From Burkholderia sp. BCC0322 (GTDB lineage: Bacteria > Pseudomonadota > Gammaproteobacteria > Burkholderiales > Burkholderiaceae), in the NCBI RefSeq assembly GCF_902833045.1, contig NZ_CADFDU010000002.1, positions 372,001 through 436,000 on the forward strand: 64,000 bases of DNA, given 5' to 3'. The notes beneath the pieces are model-generated. The model had not been told where the DNA came from and ran no database searches. It worked only from the letters and a program-made list of their open reading frames with translations. A program made the translations under genes and the position numbers. Within the stretch, counting starts at the first letter, position 1. Each line of letters begins with the position of its first letter. Shown here piece after piece: positions 1 to 7,801 of this stretch.

Positions 1-1
1 G

Positions 2-244
2 GTGCGGCTCACCATTACGTACCCGGCCAGCACGGGGCGCAACTTCGACGAAGTGCTGCGCGTGATCGACTCGCTGCAGCTGACCGACAACTACAAGGTC
101 GCGACGCCCGGCAACTGGAAGGATGGCGACGACGTCGTGATCGTCCCGTCGCTGCAGGATCCGGAAGAGCTGAAGAAGCGCTTCCCGAAGGGCTTCAACG
201 CGGTGCGTCCGTATCTGCGTCTCACGCCGCAGCCGAACAAGTAA
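2..244 (+). CDS. 1-Cys peroxiredoxin (Prx6 type), C-terminal part
   Basis: This is the last 80 codons of a gene that begins upstream of the window. The fragment reads through TYPASTGRNFDEVLRVIDSL, VATPGNWKDGDDVVIVPS and a terminal RPYLRLTPQP. These are hallmark strings of the C-terminal domain of Prx6-type 1-Cys peroxiredoxins, which reduce hydrogen peroxide and organic peroxides in the cytosol. The peroxidatic cysteine lies in the missing N-terminal half, so catalytic competence cannot be checked. The first visible codon, GTG, is an internal valine and not a start. The gene ends at TAA 242-244, just before a strong hairpin that it shares, tail to tail, with gcdH. Confidence 0.9.
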   Translation: MRLTITYPASTGRNFDEVLRVIDSLQLTDNYKVATPGNWKDGDDVVIVPSLQDPEELKKRFPKGFNAVRPYLRLTPQPNK

Positions 245-300
245 GCATCGGCTGCCGATGAACGCGATACCGGGCCGGCGGCCCGGCGCGCGGATCGGAT

Positions 301-345
301 GAAAAACGGCCCGCCTGGCAGTCATGCCGGGCGGGCCGTGTCTTT
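301..345. terminator. bidirectional intrinsic terminator
   Basis: A 14-bp stem (307-320 with 325-338, one G-U pair) closes a four-base loop. AAAAA lies on its left and TCTTT on its right. It therefore reads as a rho-independent terminator in both directions, ending the rightward peroxiredoxin gene and the leftward gcdH gene. The U-tract is better for the gcdH transcript. Confidence 0.8.
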
Positions 346-394
346 AGCGCGTGCGGGGCGCGGCGTGGCTGCCGCGCACGCGGTATCCGGACGA

Positions 395-1582
395 TCAGAA
401 GAATGCCTGGATGCCCGTCTGCGCGCGGCCGAGGATCAGCGCGTGGATGTCGTGCGTGCCTTCGTACGTGTTGACCACTTCGAGGTTCACGAGGTGGCGC
501 GCGACGCCGAATTCGTCGGAGATACCGTTGCCGCCGAGCATGTCGCGCGCGAGTCGTGCGATGTCGAGTGCCTTGCCGCACGAGTTGCGCTTCATGATCG
601 ACGTGATCTCGACGGCCGCCGTGCCTTCGTCCTTCATCCGGCCGAGGCGCAGCACGCCTTGCAGGCCGAGCGTGATTTCGGTCTGCATGTCCGCGAGCTT
701 CTTCTGGATCAGCTGGTTCGCGGCCAGCGGCCGGCCGAACTGCTGGCGGTCGAGCACGTACTGGCGCGCGGTGTGCCAGCAGGACTCGGCGGCGCCGAGT
801 GCGCCCCATGCGATCCCGTAGCGGGCCGAGTTCAGGCACGTGAACGGGCCGCGCAGGCCGCTCACGTTCGGCATCAGGTTCTCTTCCGGTACGAACACCT
901 CATCGAGGACGATCTCGCCGGTGATCGATGCGCGCAGCCCGACCTTGCCGTGGATCGCGGGCGCCGACAGGCCTTTCCAGCCTTTCTCGAGGATGAAACC
1001 GCGGATCGCGTCCTTGCCGTTCTCTTCCAGCTTCGCCCACACGACGAACACGTCGGCGATCGGCGAGTTCGTGATCCACATCTTCGCGCCGGACAGCGAG
1101 TAGCCGCCGGGCACCTTCTTCGCGCGGGTGACCATGCTGCCCGGATCGGAGCCGTGGTTCGGCTCGGTCAGCCCGAAGCAGCCGATCCATTCGCCGGTGG
1201 CGAGCTTCGGCAGGTATTTCTGCTTCTGCGCGTCGGAGCCGAATTCGTAGATCGGGACCATCACGAGCGACGACTGCACGGACATCATCGACCGGTAGCC
1301 CGAGTCGACGCGCTCGACTTCGCGCGCGATCAGCCCGTAGCTCACGTAATTGAGGCCGGGGCCGCCGTATTCCTCGGGAATGGTCGGGCCGAGCAGGCCG
1401 ACTTCGCCCATCTCGCGGAAGATTTCGGCGTCGGTGCGTTCGTGGCGGAACGCTTCGGTGACGCGCGGTGCGAGCTTGTCCTGCGCGTACGCCTGCGCGG
1501 CATCGCGCACCATCCGCTCTTCTTCGGTCAGTTGCTGGTCGAGCAGCAGCGGATCGTCCCAATGAAAAGTAGCAGCACTCAT
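395..1582 (-). CDS. gcdH: glutaryl-CoA dehydrogenase
   Basis: This 395-residue FAD flavoprotein of the acyl-CoA dehydrogenase family oxidises and decarboxylates glutaryl-CoA to crotonyl-CoA in lysine, tryptophan and glutarate breakdown. The family landmarks are in order: [17 protein letters not shown] and [18 protein letters not shown] in the middle domain, then [20 protein letters not shown] and [16 protein letters not shown] in the C-terminal helical domain. The catalytic base is Glu374 in [10 protein letters not shown]. The length is normal. ATG at 1582 follows AGGAG at a good distance. The gene diverges from an IclR regulator, the usual arrangement for this gene in Burkholderia-like genomes. 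The 213-bp intergenic region holds a perfect palindrome and tandem repeats. The identification is close to certain; induction by the neighbouring IclR protein is inferred. Confidence 0.95.
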   Translation of the reverse strand: MSAATFHWDDPLLLDQQLTEEERMVRDAAQAYAQDKLAPRVTEAFRHERTDAEIFREMGEVGLLGPTIPEEYGGPGLNYVSYGLIAREVERVDSGYRSMMSVQSSLVMVPIYEFGSDAQKQKYLPKLATGEWIGCFGLTEPNHGSDPGSMVTRAKKVPGGYSLSGAKMWITNSPIADVFVVWAKLEENGKDAIRGFILEKGWKGLSAPAIHGKVGLRASITGEIVLDEVFVPEENLMPNVSGLRGPFTCLNSARYGIAWGALGAAESCWHTARQYVLDRQQFGRPLAANQLIQKKLADMQTEITLGLQGVLRLGRMKDEGTAAVEITSIMKRNSCGKALDIARLARDMLGGNGISDEFGVARHLVNLEVVNTYEGTHDIHALILGRAQTGIQAFF

Positions 1583-1595
1583 CGTCTCATCTCCT

Positions 1596-1724
1596 GTCGA
1601 CCCGAGTTGGCGCTTTAGCGCTTACTCGGGTCCCATGCTTTGCGGTCGACCCGAGTTGGCGCTTCAGCGCTAGCCCGGATCCCATCCTTTACGGTCGGTC
1701 CCTGATTCAGCCGGGTTCCATGCC
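1596..1724. repeat. three tandem ~49-bp structured repeat units
   Basis: Unit 1 covers 1596-1644, unit 2 1645-1693, and a shortened third unit 1694-1724. Units 1 and 2 start GTCGACCCGAGTTGGCGCTT and end in a CCCAT block. Each can fold: an outer stem ACCCGAGT/ACTCGGGT (perfect in unit 1, decayed in unit 2) and an inner GCGC/GCGC stem. A diverged copy of the same element is at 25809-25851. The array lies directly upstream of gcdH. This looks like a small REP/intergenic-repeat family; no coding function is seen. Confidence 0.75.
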
Positions 1725-1744
1725 TGAGAGTTTGCTTGACTGAA

Positions 1745-1761
1745 GTTCCGCTGTGCGGAAC
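1745..1761. promoter_or_regulatory. 17-bp palindrome, candidate IclR-family operator
   Basis: GTTCCGC-TGT-GCGGAAC is a perfect 7-3-7 inverted repeat, 35 bp before the IclR start codon and in the gcdH/iclR divergent promoter region. IclR-family operators often have TTCCG/CGGAA-type arms, so it probably binds the neighbouring regulator. The spacing suits autoregulation and control of gcdH. Confidence 0.6.
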
Positions 1762-1795
1762 AATGTTTTGCAAATCCAACCCAGTGTAGCACCAG

Positions 1796-2587
1796 ATGAC
1801 ACTTTCAACCATCGACGAAACCACGATCGACGAACGCAAGTTCGTCGTCGCGCTCGCGCGCGGGCTCGACCTGTTGCGCGCATTCCGGCCCGGGGAGACG
1901 ATGCTCGGCAACCGCGACTTCGCGGAGCGCACCGGACTGCCGAAGGCGACCGTGAACCGGCTCGCCTATACGCTGACCGTGCTCGGCTACCTGCGCTACG
2001 ACGAGACGCTCGGAAAGTATGCGCTCGACGCCGGCGTGCTATCGCTCGGCTACGCGCTGCTGTCGGGCTCGGGGACGATCGACGTCGCGCGGCCGCACAT
2101 GCAGGCGCTCGCGCGCGACATCGGCGCGGCCGTGTCGCTCGGCTGCCGCGACGGGCTCGACATGATCTATCTGGAGACGATCCGCAGCGAGACCGCACTG
2201 ACGCTCGGGCTCGCGCCCGGCTCGCGGCTGTCGATGCTGACGAGCTCGATGGGGCGCGCGTACCTGGCCGTGCAACCGGAGGACGTGCGCCGCGCGCTTT
2301 ATGCGGAGCTGCATCGAGCGGCCGGCGGCGCGGCCGACGCCGATGCGCTCGTCGCCGCCGCGCAGCAGGCGGTGGCCGAGTTCTCGGCGGGGGGCTGTTG
2401 CTATTCGTTCCGGGCGTGGCACATGGACGTCAACGCGGCGGCCGTACCGTTTCGCGAGCCGCGCGAGGGGCGCTGGCTGATCCTGAGCTGCAGCGGCCCG
2501 GCATCGTCGATGGACGAGGACGTGTTCCGGACGCAGGTCGGGCCGAAACTGAAGGCGCTCGCGCAGCGCCTCGGGCAGACGGCCTGA
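1796..2587 (+). CDS. IclR family transcriptional regulator
   Basis: The protein has 263 residues and the standard IclR layout. An N-terminal winged helix-turn-helix lies at about residues 18-75; its recognition segment includes FAERTGLPKATVNRLAYTL. A C-terminal effector-binding domain of about 170 residues follows, with ARDIGAAVSLGCRDGLDMIYL and the conserved SSMGRAYLA region. It would bind DNA as a dimer or tetramer and respond to a small organic acid. It is transcribed away from gcdH. A perfect palindrome 35 bp upstream is its likely operator, and a glutarate-type effector is plausible from context but not shown. ATG at 1796 is the first in-frame start compatible with the domain. Confidence 0.88.
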   Translation: MTLSTIDETTIDERKFVVALARGLDLLRAFRPGETMLGNRDFAERTGLPKATVNRLAYTLTVLGYLRYDETLGKYALDAGVLSLGYALLSGSGTIDVARPHMQALARDIGAAVSLGCRDGLDMIYLETIRSETALTLGLAPGSRLSMLTSSMGRAYLAVQPEDVRRALYAELHRAAGGAADADALVAAAQQAVAEFSAGGCCYSFRAWHMDVNAAAVPFREPREGRWLILSCSGPASSMDEDVFRTQVGPKLKALAQRLGQTA

Positions 2588-2734
2588 GCCGCGCGGCGAG
2601 CGCTACGGGCTCGGTTGCCGGTAGCCGGTACGGGCGGTAGCGGACGAGGTGGAGGTGGCGCCGCCGCCGCTGGTTGTGCCACGGGCGAACCGCGCGCATG
2701 ATCGATCGCCAGCTCATTCACGCAGAGGTTGGCC

Positions 2735-3145
2735 ATGTCTCACGCAGAACCGATGGAAGGCGGATGCGCATGTGGGGCGATCCGGTACCGGATCACCCAT
2801 GTTCCGGCCGACGCCGGTTTTTGCCACTGCCGGCTCTGCCAGCGCACGACCGGCGCGGCGGTCGTCGCGTCGGCATCGGTGCCGATCGACGCGTTCGAAT
2901 ACCTGCAAGGCGAGCCGACGGTCTATGCGTCGAGCGCGTGGGGCGAGCGGCGCTTCTGCGGCCGTTGCGGCGCGCAGCTCGAATATCGGCTCGGCGATGC
3001 GCCCAAGACGGTCGAGATCAATTACGCGACGCTCGATGAGCCGTCGCGGCTGCGTCCGGCCTGGCACGTCTGGTATGGGGATCGCTTCCCGGGCATCGAG
3101 ATCGGCGACGATCTGCCCAAGTACGACGATGACGGAACGGCTTGA
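2735..3145 (+). CDS. GFA (glutathione-dependent formaldehyde-activating) fold protein
   Basis: This small 136-residue protein has the zinc-binding cysteine pattern of the GFA/Mss4-like family: C11 and C13 in GGCACGAIRY, C30, C32 and C35 in FCHCRLCQRT, and C75 and C78 in RRFCGRCGAQL. Family members bind zinc. A few act on glutathione adducts such as S-hydroxymethylglutathione, but most have no proven substrate. ATG at 2735 is preferred over an in-frame TTG six bases earlier, because AGAGG (2724-2728) sits six bases upstream. The gene stands alone, between the iclR gene and a convergent EAL gene. The family call is firm; a role in formaldehyde metabolism is not established. Confidence 0.85.
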   Translation: MSHAEPMEGGCACGAIRYRITHVPADAGFCHCRLCQRTTGAAVVASASVPIDAFEYLQGEPTVYASSAWGERRFCGRCGAQLEYRLGDAPKTVEINYATLDEPSRLRPAWHVWYGDRFPGIEIGDDLPKYDDDGTA

Positions 3146-3338
3146 GCGGTAACCGCCTTCGCTGACAGTGCCGGACACGAGGAGCGCACGCTTTCGTGAA
3201 GCCGGTCTTTCGACGAGGCCGCCAACCAATCGCCGGACATCGGATGGCGGGGCAGGCCAGGCGGGCCGATTCCCCGCCGCATCACCCGCATCACCCGCAT
3301 CCCGCATTCGGCACGCGGATCACCTCATCCACTCAGGC

Positions 3339-4142
3339 TCAGGCCGTCACGACCTTCGCAAACACGGGCCCCTGCATGAACCGCACGTCGTGCTGGCGCA
3401 GCAATTCGCACTGCGTTTCGTCGACGACGCCGTCGAAGATCAGCGGAATCCGCACACGCTGCGCATAGGCGACGAGCGCCTTGACCATCCCGTCGCGCAA
3501 TGCGATGCCCGCATCCATCTTGATGTAGTCCGGGCGCGCCATCTCCGATTCGACCGCGAGGATGCGGCCCGGGTCCGGCAGCTTGTCCGCGACCTTGAAA
3601 CCGTGATGCTGGTAGCTGCGCGTCAGGTAGCCGAGGAAGGTCTTGTGCGCGACGGCGACCGCCGGCAGCTCGATCACGATCCGCTCGGTCGGCAGCCCGA
3701 AGCGCTGCAGCACCGACGAGAAATGCTTGCCGTGGTCGTACTTCACGCTTTTCAGCAGCCGTTCGTGCACGCGCAGGAACAGCAGCCCATGGCGCTGTGC
3801 GCCAAAGAAATTGATCGCATGCAGCGCGCGCGACAGGCGGTCGATCGCGACGAGCGTCTGGTCGTCGACGGCCGAGTCGACCGGATCGTGCGGCGCGCCC
3901 GTGACGACCGTGACGGCCTGGAAGCCGAGCTCGTCGCCGTAGCGCTCGATTGCGTCGGCGAACGACGTCGATTGCGGCGCACCGGGCATCGTCACGTCGT
4001 AGATCGGTTCGTAGGCGCTGCCGAGCGTGCGCTCGGGCAGGTTCGCGCTGGCGGTGCCGCCATCGGCGAGCGCGAGGTGATCCCGCAGGTACGGCAGTTG
4101 CCCGGCACGGGCGACCAGCTCGGGAATGGTGGGCGGAATCAT
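3339..4142 (-). CDS. degenerate EAL-domain protein, probably catalytically inactive
   Basis: The protein has 267 residues and the EAL phosphodiesterase fold but lost catalytic motifs. Recognisable remnants are AYEPIYDV (residues 44-50, for YQPIVD), IVIEL (155-159, for the metal-binding ELTE strand), YIKMDAG (206-212, for IKID) and RFMQGPVFAK near the end. The EAL signature itself is absent (SFADAIERYG occupies that region). The DDFGTG loop is missing. The AEGVET motif reads IFDGVVDE. It is therefore more likely a c-di-GMP sensor or protein-interaction module than an enzyme. No GGDEF, PAS or membrane segment is present. ATG at 4142 lacks a clear Shine-Dalgarno sequence, and an intrinsic-terminator-like hairpin lies immediately upstream. 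Confidence 0.8.
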   Translation of the reverse strand: MIPPTIPELVARAGQLPYLRDHLALADGGTASANLPERTLGSAYEPIYDVTMPGAPQSTSFADAIERYGDELGFQAVTVVTGAPHDPVDSAVDDQTLVAIDRLSRALHAINFFGAQRHGLLFLRVHERLLKSVKYDHGKHFSSVLQRFGLPTERIVIELPAVAVAHKTFLGYLTRSYQHHGFKVADKLPDPGRILAVESEMARPDYIKMDAGIALRDGMVKALVAYAQRVRIPLIFDGVVDETQCELLRQHDVRFMQGPVFAKVVTA

Positions 4143-4507
4143 CGGCGTAAGAAGGAAAAACGGCGGCCGAACGGGCCGCCTCGTAGCTTGATATTAGCAG
4201 CGCCGGCCAAGTTCGGCTCGGCGTTTCGTTCATATGGTTATCCCGTCTTCGACGCTCCGCCTAGGGTTTACGTTTATTTCACTATTCGTAATTGGTTTTA
4301 CTATTCGTAAATCCAGGATTTGTCGCCGATCAAGAAATGCGGCATGCGGGCGCCGCGAAACGGCGCCGTTCACGAATCAACAGGAAGCAAGGAGCGAGAC
4401 GTGGCGGTTGACAGGCATTGCACGCGGGAGAGCGTGCGCGGTGCGCCGGCTGGCGACGGGCGGGATGACGGGCATGCCGGTGAGCGGCCGGCAGGGTTGA
4501 GCAGCGG
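4143..4507. promoter_or_regulatory. divergent intergenic region with direct repeats ACTATTCGTAA
   Basis: A 365-bp region between the EAL gene and the aromatic operon, locally AT-rich at about 4255-4325. ACTATTCGTAA occurs twice (4281-4291 and 4300-4310). The second copy sits inside the inverted repeat TTTAC-TATTC-GTAAA (4297-4311). This is a candidate operator pair for the downstream operon. No regulator gene for it is visible nearby. Confidence 0.45.
4151..4180 (-). terminator. terminator-like hairpin just before the EAL gene start
   Basis: On the minus strand a 7-bp GC stem (GGCGGCC/GGCCGCC, 4174-4180 with 4162-4168, five-base loop) is followed by GTTTTTCC, about 10 bases before the ATG at 4142. 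No minus-strand gene lies upstream to be terminated. It may act as a leader attenuator, or mark a mis-chosen start. Confidence 0.5.
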
Positions 4508-6169
4508 ATGGCGACCATGAGCATCGATTACCAGACGCTGAAGTTCGAATACCGTCCGCGTGCGCAGGACACGACCGTTCACCCGGTGATCGTCGTCGGC
4601 GCGGGCCCGGTGGGCCTCGCGGCCGCGATCGACCTCGCGCAGCAGGGCGTGCCCGTCGTGCTGCTCGACGACGACGACACGCTGTCGACCGGCTCGCGCG
4701 CGATCTGCTTCGCGAAGCGCACGCTCGAGATCTTCGACCGGCTCGGCTGCGGCGAGCGCTTCGTCGACAAGGGCGTGAGCTGGCACGTCGGCAAGGTGTT
4801 CCTGCAGGACGAACAGCTGTACGCGTTCGACCTGCTGCCCGAGGAAGGGCATGCGCGCCCCGCGTTCATCAACCTGCAGCAGTACTACGTCGAAGGCTAC
4901 CTGGCCGACCGCGCGTTCGAACTGCCGAACATCGACATCCGCTGGAAGCACAAGGTGACGGGCATCGACCAGTCGCCCGAACACGCGGTGCTGACGATCG
5001 AGACGCCGGACGGCGTCGCGACGCTGCGCGCGCAGTACGTGATCGCGGCCGACGGCTCGCGCAGCGCGATGCGCACGATGATGGGCCTCGAAAGCCACGG
5101 CCGCACGTTCAAGGACCGCTTCCTGATCGCCGACGTGAAGATGAAGGCGGAGTTTCCGACCGAGCGCTGGTTCTGGTTCGACCCGCCGTTCCACCCCAAT
5201 CAATCGGTGCTGCTGCATCGCCAGCCCGACAACGTATGGCGCATCGACTTCCAGCTCGGCTGGGATGCCGACCCCGTCGCCGAGAAGCAGCCGGAACGCG
5301 TGATCCCGCGCGTGCGCGCGCTGCTCGGGCCGGACGTCGAGTTCGAGCTCGAATGGGTGAGCGTCTATACGTTCCGTTGCCAGCGGATGGCGTCGTTCCG
5401 TCACGGCCGCGTGCTGTTCGCGGGCGATTCCGCGCACGGCGTGTCGCCGTTCGGCGCGCGCGGCGCGAACAGCGGCGTGCAGGACGCCGACAACCTCGCA
5501 TGGAAGCTGAAGCTCGTGCTCGACGGCCGTTCGGCCGACCGTCTGCTCGACACGTATGCGAGCGAGCGCGAGTTCGCGGCCGACGAGAACATCCGCAACT
5601 CGACGCGCTCGACCGACTTCATCACGCCGAAGAGCCCGGTGTCGCGCGTGTTCCGCGACGCGACGCTGAAGCTTGCGCGCGACTGCGAGTTCGCGCGCAA
5701 GCTCGTGAACAGCGGCCGCCTGTCGGTACCGGCGGTGCTGGCCGATTCGCCGCTCAATACGCCGGATCGCAACGGCGACGCCTTCGCAGGCGCGATGCGG
5801 CCGGGTGCCGCGGCGGCCGATGCGCCGGTGCGTGCGCAAGGCGTGTCGGGCTGGCTGCTGCAGCACCTGGGTGGCGGCTTTACCGGCGTGCTGTTCGGGT
5901 TGCCGGGCGATGCGGCCGCGCTCGCGCGGGCCGTCGACGGCCTCGCGCTGCCGGTGCGGCCCGTGCTCGTCGTGCCGGCCGGGCACGCGCAGCCGGTGGC
6001 GGGTGTCGACGTCGTGGAGGACGTCGACGGTTTTGCCGCGCAGCGCTATGACGCGAAGCCCGGCACGTTCTACCTGCTGCGTCCCGACCAGCATGTCTGT
6101 GCCCGCACGCGCACGCTAGACCGTCAGGCGCTTGCCGACGCACTGGCGCGCGCGACCTGCGCACGCTGA
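4508..6169 (+). CDS. FAD-dependent aromatic hydroxylase (MhpA/PheA-type)
   Basis: A 553-residue flavoprotein monooxygenase of the class that hydroxylates phenolic acids using NAD(P)H and O2. The dinucleotide-binding GAGPVG is at residues 31-36. The FAD/NADPH-contacting ADGSRSAMR follows near 181, and FAGDSAHGVSPFGARGANSG at 305-324 binds the FAD pyrophosphate and ribityl groups. A thioredoxin-like C-terminal domain follows. It begins an operon with a DUF2783 protein, an aromatic-acid transporter, hmgA and fahA. It therefore probably makes homogentisate or a close analogue, for example from a hydroxyphenylacetate; the exact substrate is inference. ATG at 4517 is an alternative start, since neither has a strong ribosome-binding site. 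Confidence 0.82.
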   Translation: MATMSIDYQTLKFEYRPRAQDTTVHPVIVVGAGPVGLAAAIDLAQQGVPVVLLDDDDTLSTGSRAICFAKRTLEIFDRLGCGERFVDKGVSWHVGKVFLQDEQLYAFDLLPEEGHARPAFINLQQYYVEGYLADRAFELPNIDIRWKHKVTGIDQSPEHAVLTIETPDGVATLRAQYVIAADGSRSAMRTMMGLESHGRTFKDRFLIADVKMKAEFPTERWFWFDPPFHPNQSVLLHRQPDNVWRIDFQLGWDADPVAEKQPERVIPRVRALLGPDVEFELEWVSVYTFRCQRMASFRHGRVLFAGDSAHGVSPFGARGANSGVQDADNLAWKLKLVLDGRSADRLLDTYASEREFAADENIRNSTRSTDFITPKSPVSRVFRDATLKLARDCEFARKLVNSGRLSVPAVLADSPLNTPDRNGDAFAGAMRPGAAAADAPVRAQGVSGWLLQHLGGGFTGVLFGLPGDAAALARAVDGLALPVRPVLVVPAGHAQPVAGVDVVEDVDGFAAQRYDAKPGTFYLLRPDQHVCARTRTLDRQALADALARATCAR

Positions 6170-6197
6170 AAACGATCAAGACACCGGAGACACCGTC

Positions 6198-6428
6198 ATG
6201 CCCCCACTCGACACCCGTCCGCGCCTGGCTGACCCCGACGCGTTCTACGAAGCGCTGATCGACATGCATCGCGACCTGTCCGACGCCGACAGCCAGCTCG
6301 TCAACGCGAAGCTGATCCTGCTGCTCGCGAACCAGATCGGCGACGCCGACGTGCTGCGCGAAGCGATGGCGCTCGCGCGCCAGGGCGTGACGCCGCCCGT
6401 GCATCCGGCTGCCGAGGTGGCGCAATGA
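6198..6428 (+). CDS. DUF2783 domain protein
   Basis: A 76-residue acidic, helical protein containing DAFYEALIDMHRDLSDADSQ followed by LILLLANQIGDADVLREAM. This resembles the DUF2783 family, small proteins repeatedly found next to flavin-dependent aromatic hydroxylases and sometimes proposed as accessory subunits; the function is unknown. ATG at 6198 follows GGAGA at a suitable distance. The last four bases (ATGA, 6425-6428) overlap the start of the transporter gene, so the two are translationally coupled. Its place between the hydroxylase and the transporter supports a role with the hydroxylase. Confidence 0.75.
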   Translation: MPPLDTRPRLADPDAFYEALIDMHRDLSDADSQLVNAKLILLLANQIGDADVLREAMALARQGVTPPVHPAAEVAQ

Positions 6429-7786
6429 GCGCGGCGCCGGCAGGTGCGCACGTGCTCGAAGTCGAGCGCGTGATCGACGAGACCCATCGCCCGGGCTTTC
6501 ACTGGATGCTGCTCGCGTTGTGCGGCCTGTGCCTCGTGATCGACGGTTTCGATGCGCAGGCGATGGGCTACGTCGCACCGAGCGTGATCGCCGAATGGGG
6601 CGTGCCGAAGCAGGCGCTTGGCCCCGTGTTCAGCGCGAGCCTGTTCGGGATGCTGCTCGGCGCGCTCGGGCTGTCGGTGCTGGCCGACCGGATCGGGCGG
6701 CGCCCGGTGCTGATCGGCTCGACGCTGTTCTTCGCGGTGACGATGCTCGCGACGCCGTTCGCAACCTCGATTCCCGTGCTGATGGCGCTGCGCTTCGTCA
6801 CGGGCCTCGGCCTCGGCTGCATCATGCCGAACGCGATGGCGCTGGTCGGCGAGTTCAGCCCGGCCGCGCATCGCGTGAAGCGGATGATGATGGTGTCGTG
6901 CGGCTTCACGCTCGGTGCGGCGATCGGCGGCTTCATCAGCGCCGCGCTGATTCCGGCGCTCGGCTGGCGGTCGGTGTTCTTCGTCGGCGGCGCGGTGCCG
7001 CTCGTGCTGACCATCGCGATGGTCGCGCGGCTGCCCGAGTCGCTGCAGTTCCTGGTGCTGAAAGGGCGTGTCGCGCAGGCGCGCGACTGGCTCGCGCAGT
7101 TCGCGCCGCAGGCGGGCATCGACGCGAACACGCGGCTCGTGGTGCGCGAGCGCGCCGCGACCGGCGCGCCGGTCGCCGAGCTGTTCGGCCACGGCCGCCT
7201 GCCGGTCACGCTGCTGCTGTGGGCGATCAGCTTCATGAACCTGATCGATCTGTACTTCCTGTCGAACTGGCTGCCGACCGTGATGCGCGACGCGGGCTAT
7301 TCGCCGGGCACGGCGGTGATCGTCGGCACGGTGCTGCAGACGGGCGGCGTGATCGGCACGCTGTCGCTCGGCTGGTTCATCGAACGCTACGGCTTCGTGC
7401 GCGTGCTGTTCGCCTGCTTCGCGTGCGCGGCCGTGTCGGTCGGGCTGATCGGCTCGGTCGCGCACGCGCTGCCGTGGCTGCTGGTGGTCGTGTTCGCGGG
7501 CGGGTTCTGCGTGGTCGGCGGGCAGCCGGCCGTGAACGCGCTCGCGGGCAAGTATTACCCGACGTCGCTGCGCTCGACGGGCATCGGCTGGAGCCTCGGC
7601 ATTGGCCGGATCGGCTCGGTGCTCGGGCCGCTCGTCGGCGGACAACTGATTGCGCTCAACTGGTCGAACGGTGCGCTGTTCCATGCGGCCGCGGTGCCCG
7701 TGCTGTGCTCGGCGCTGTTCGTCCTGGGCCTGGCCGGAGTAACGCGGCGCAACGGCGCGCAGGCGCCGAACGCCGCGATGAATTGA
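6425..7786 (+). CDS. aromatic acid:H+ symporter (AAHS family MFS)
   Basis: A 453-residue, 12-helix major facilitator protein. The first transmembrane segment carries VIDGFDAQAMGYVAPS, matching the DGFD motif of aromatic acid:H+ symporters such as PcaK, where these aspartates are needed for transport. The cytoplasmic loop LADRIGRRPVL is MFS motif A. A second, partial copy of that motif (GWFIERYG) follows helix 8. It would bring the aromatic acid consumed by this operon into the cell. It overlaps the DUF2783 gene by four bases and precedes hmgA by 15 bp, so it is certainly co-transcribed. The substrate (for example hydroxyphenylacetate, homogentisate or hydroxybenzoate) is inferred from context only. 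Confidence 0.85.
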   Translation: MSAAPAGAHVLEVERVIDETHRPGFHWMLLALCGLCLVIDGFDAQAMGYVAPSVIAEWGVPKQALGPVFSASLFGMLLGALGLSVLADRIGRRPVLIGSTLFFAVTMLATPFATSIPVLMALRFVTGLGLGCIMPNAMALVGEFSPAAHRVKRMMMVSCGFTLGAAIGGFISAALIPALGWRSVFFVGGAVPLVLTIAMVARLPESLQFLVLKGRVAQARDWLAQFAPQAGIDANTRLVVRERAATGAPVAELFGHGRLPVTLLLWAISFMNLIDLYFLSNWLPTVMRDAGYSPGTAVIVGTVLQTGGVIGTLSLGWFIERYGFVRVLFACFACAAVSVGLIGSVAHALPWLLVVVFAGGFCVVGGQPAVNALAGKYYPTSLRSTGIGWSLGIGRIGSVLGPLVGGQLIALNWSNGALFHAAAVPVLCSALFVLGLAGVTRRNGAQAPNAAMN

Positions 7787-7801
7787 GGGAGAAAGGAAAC
7801 G

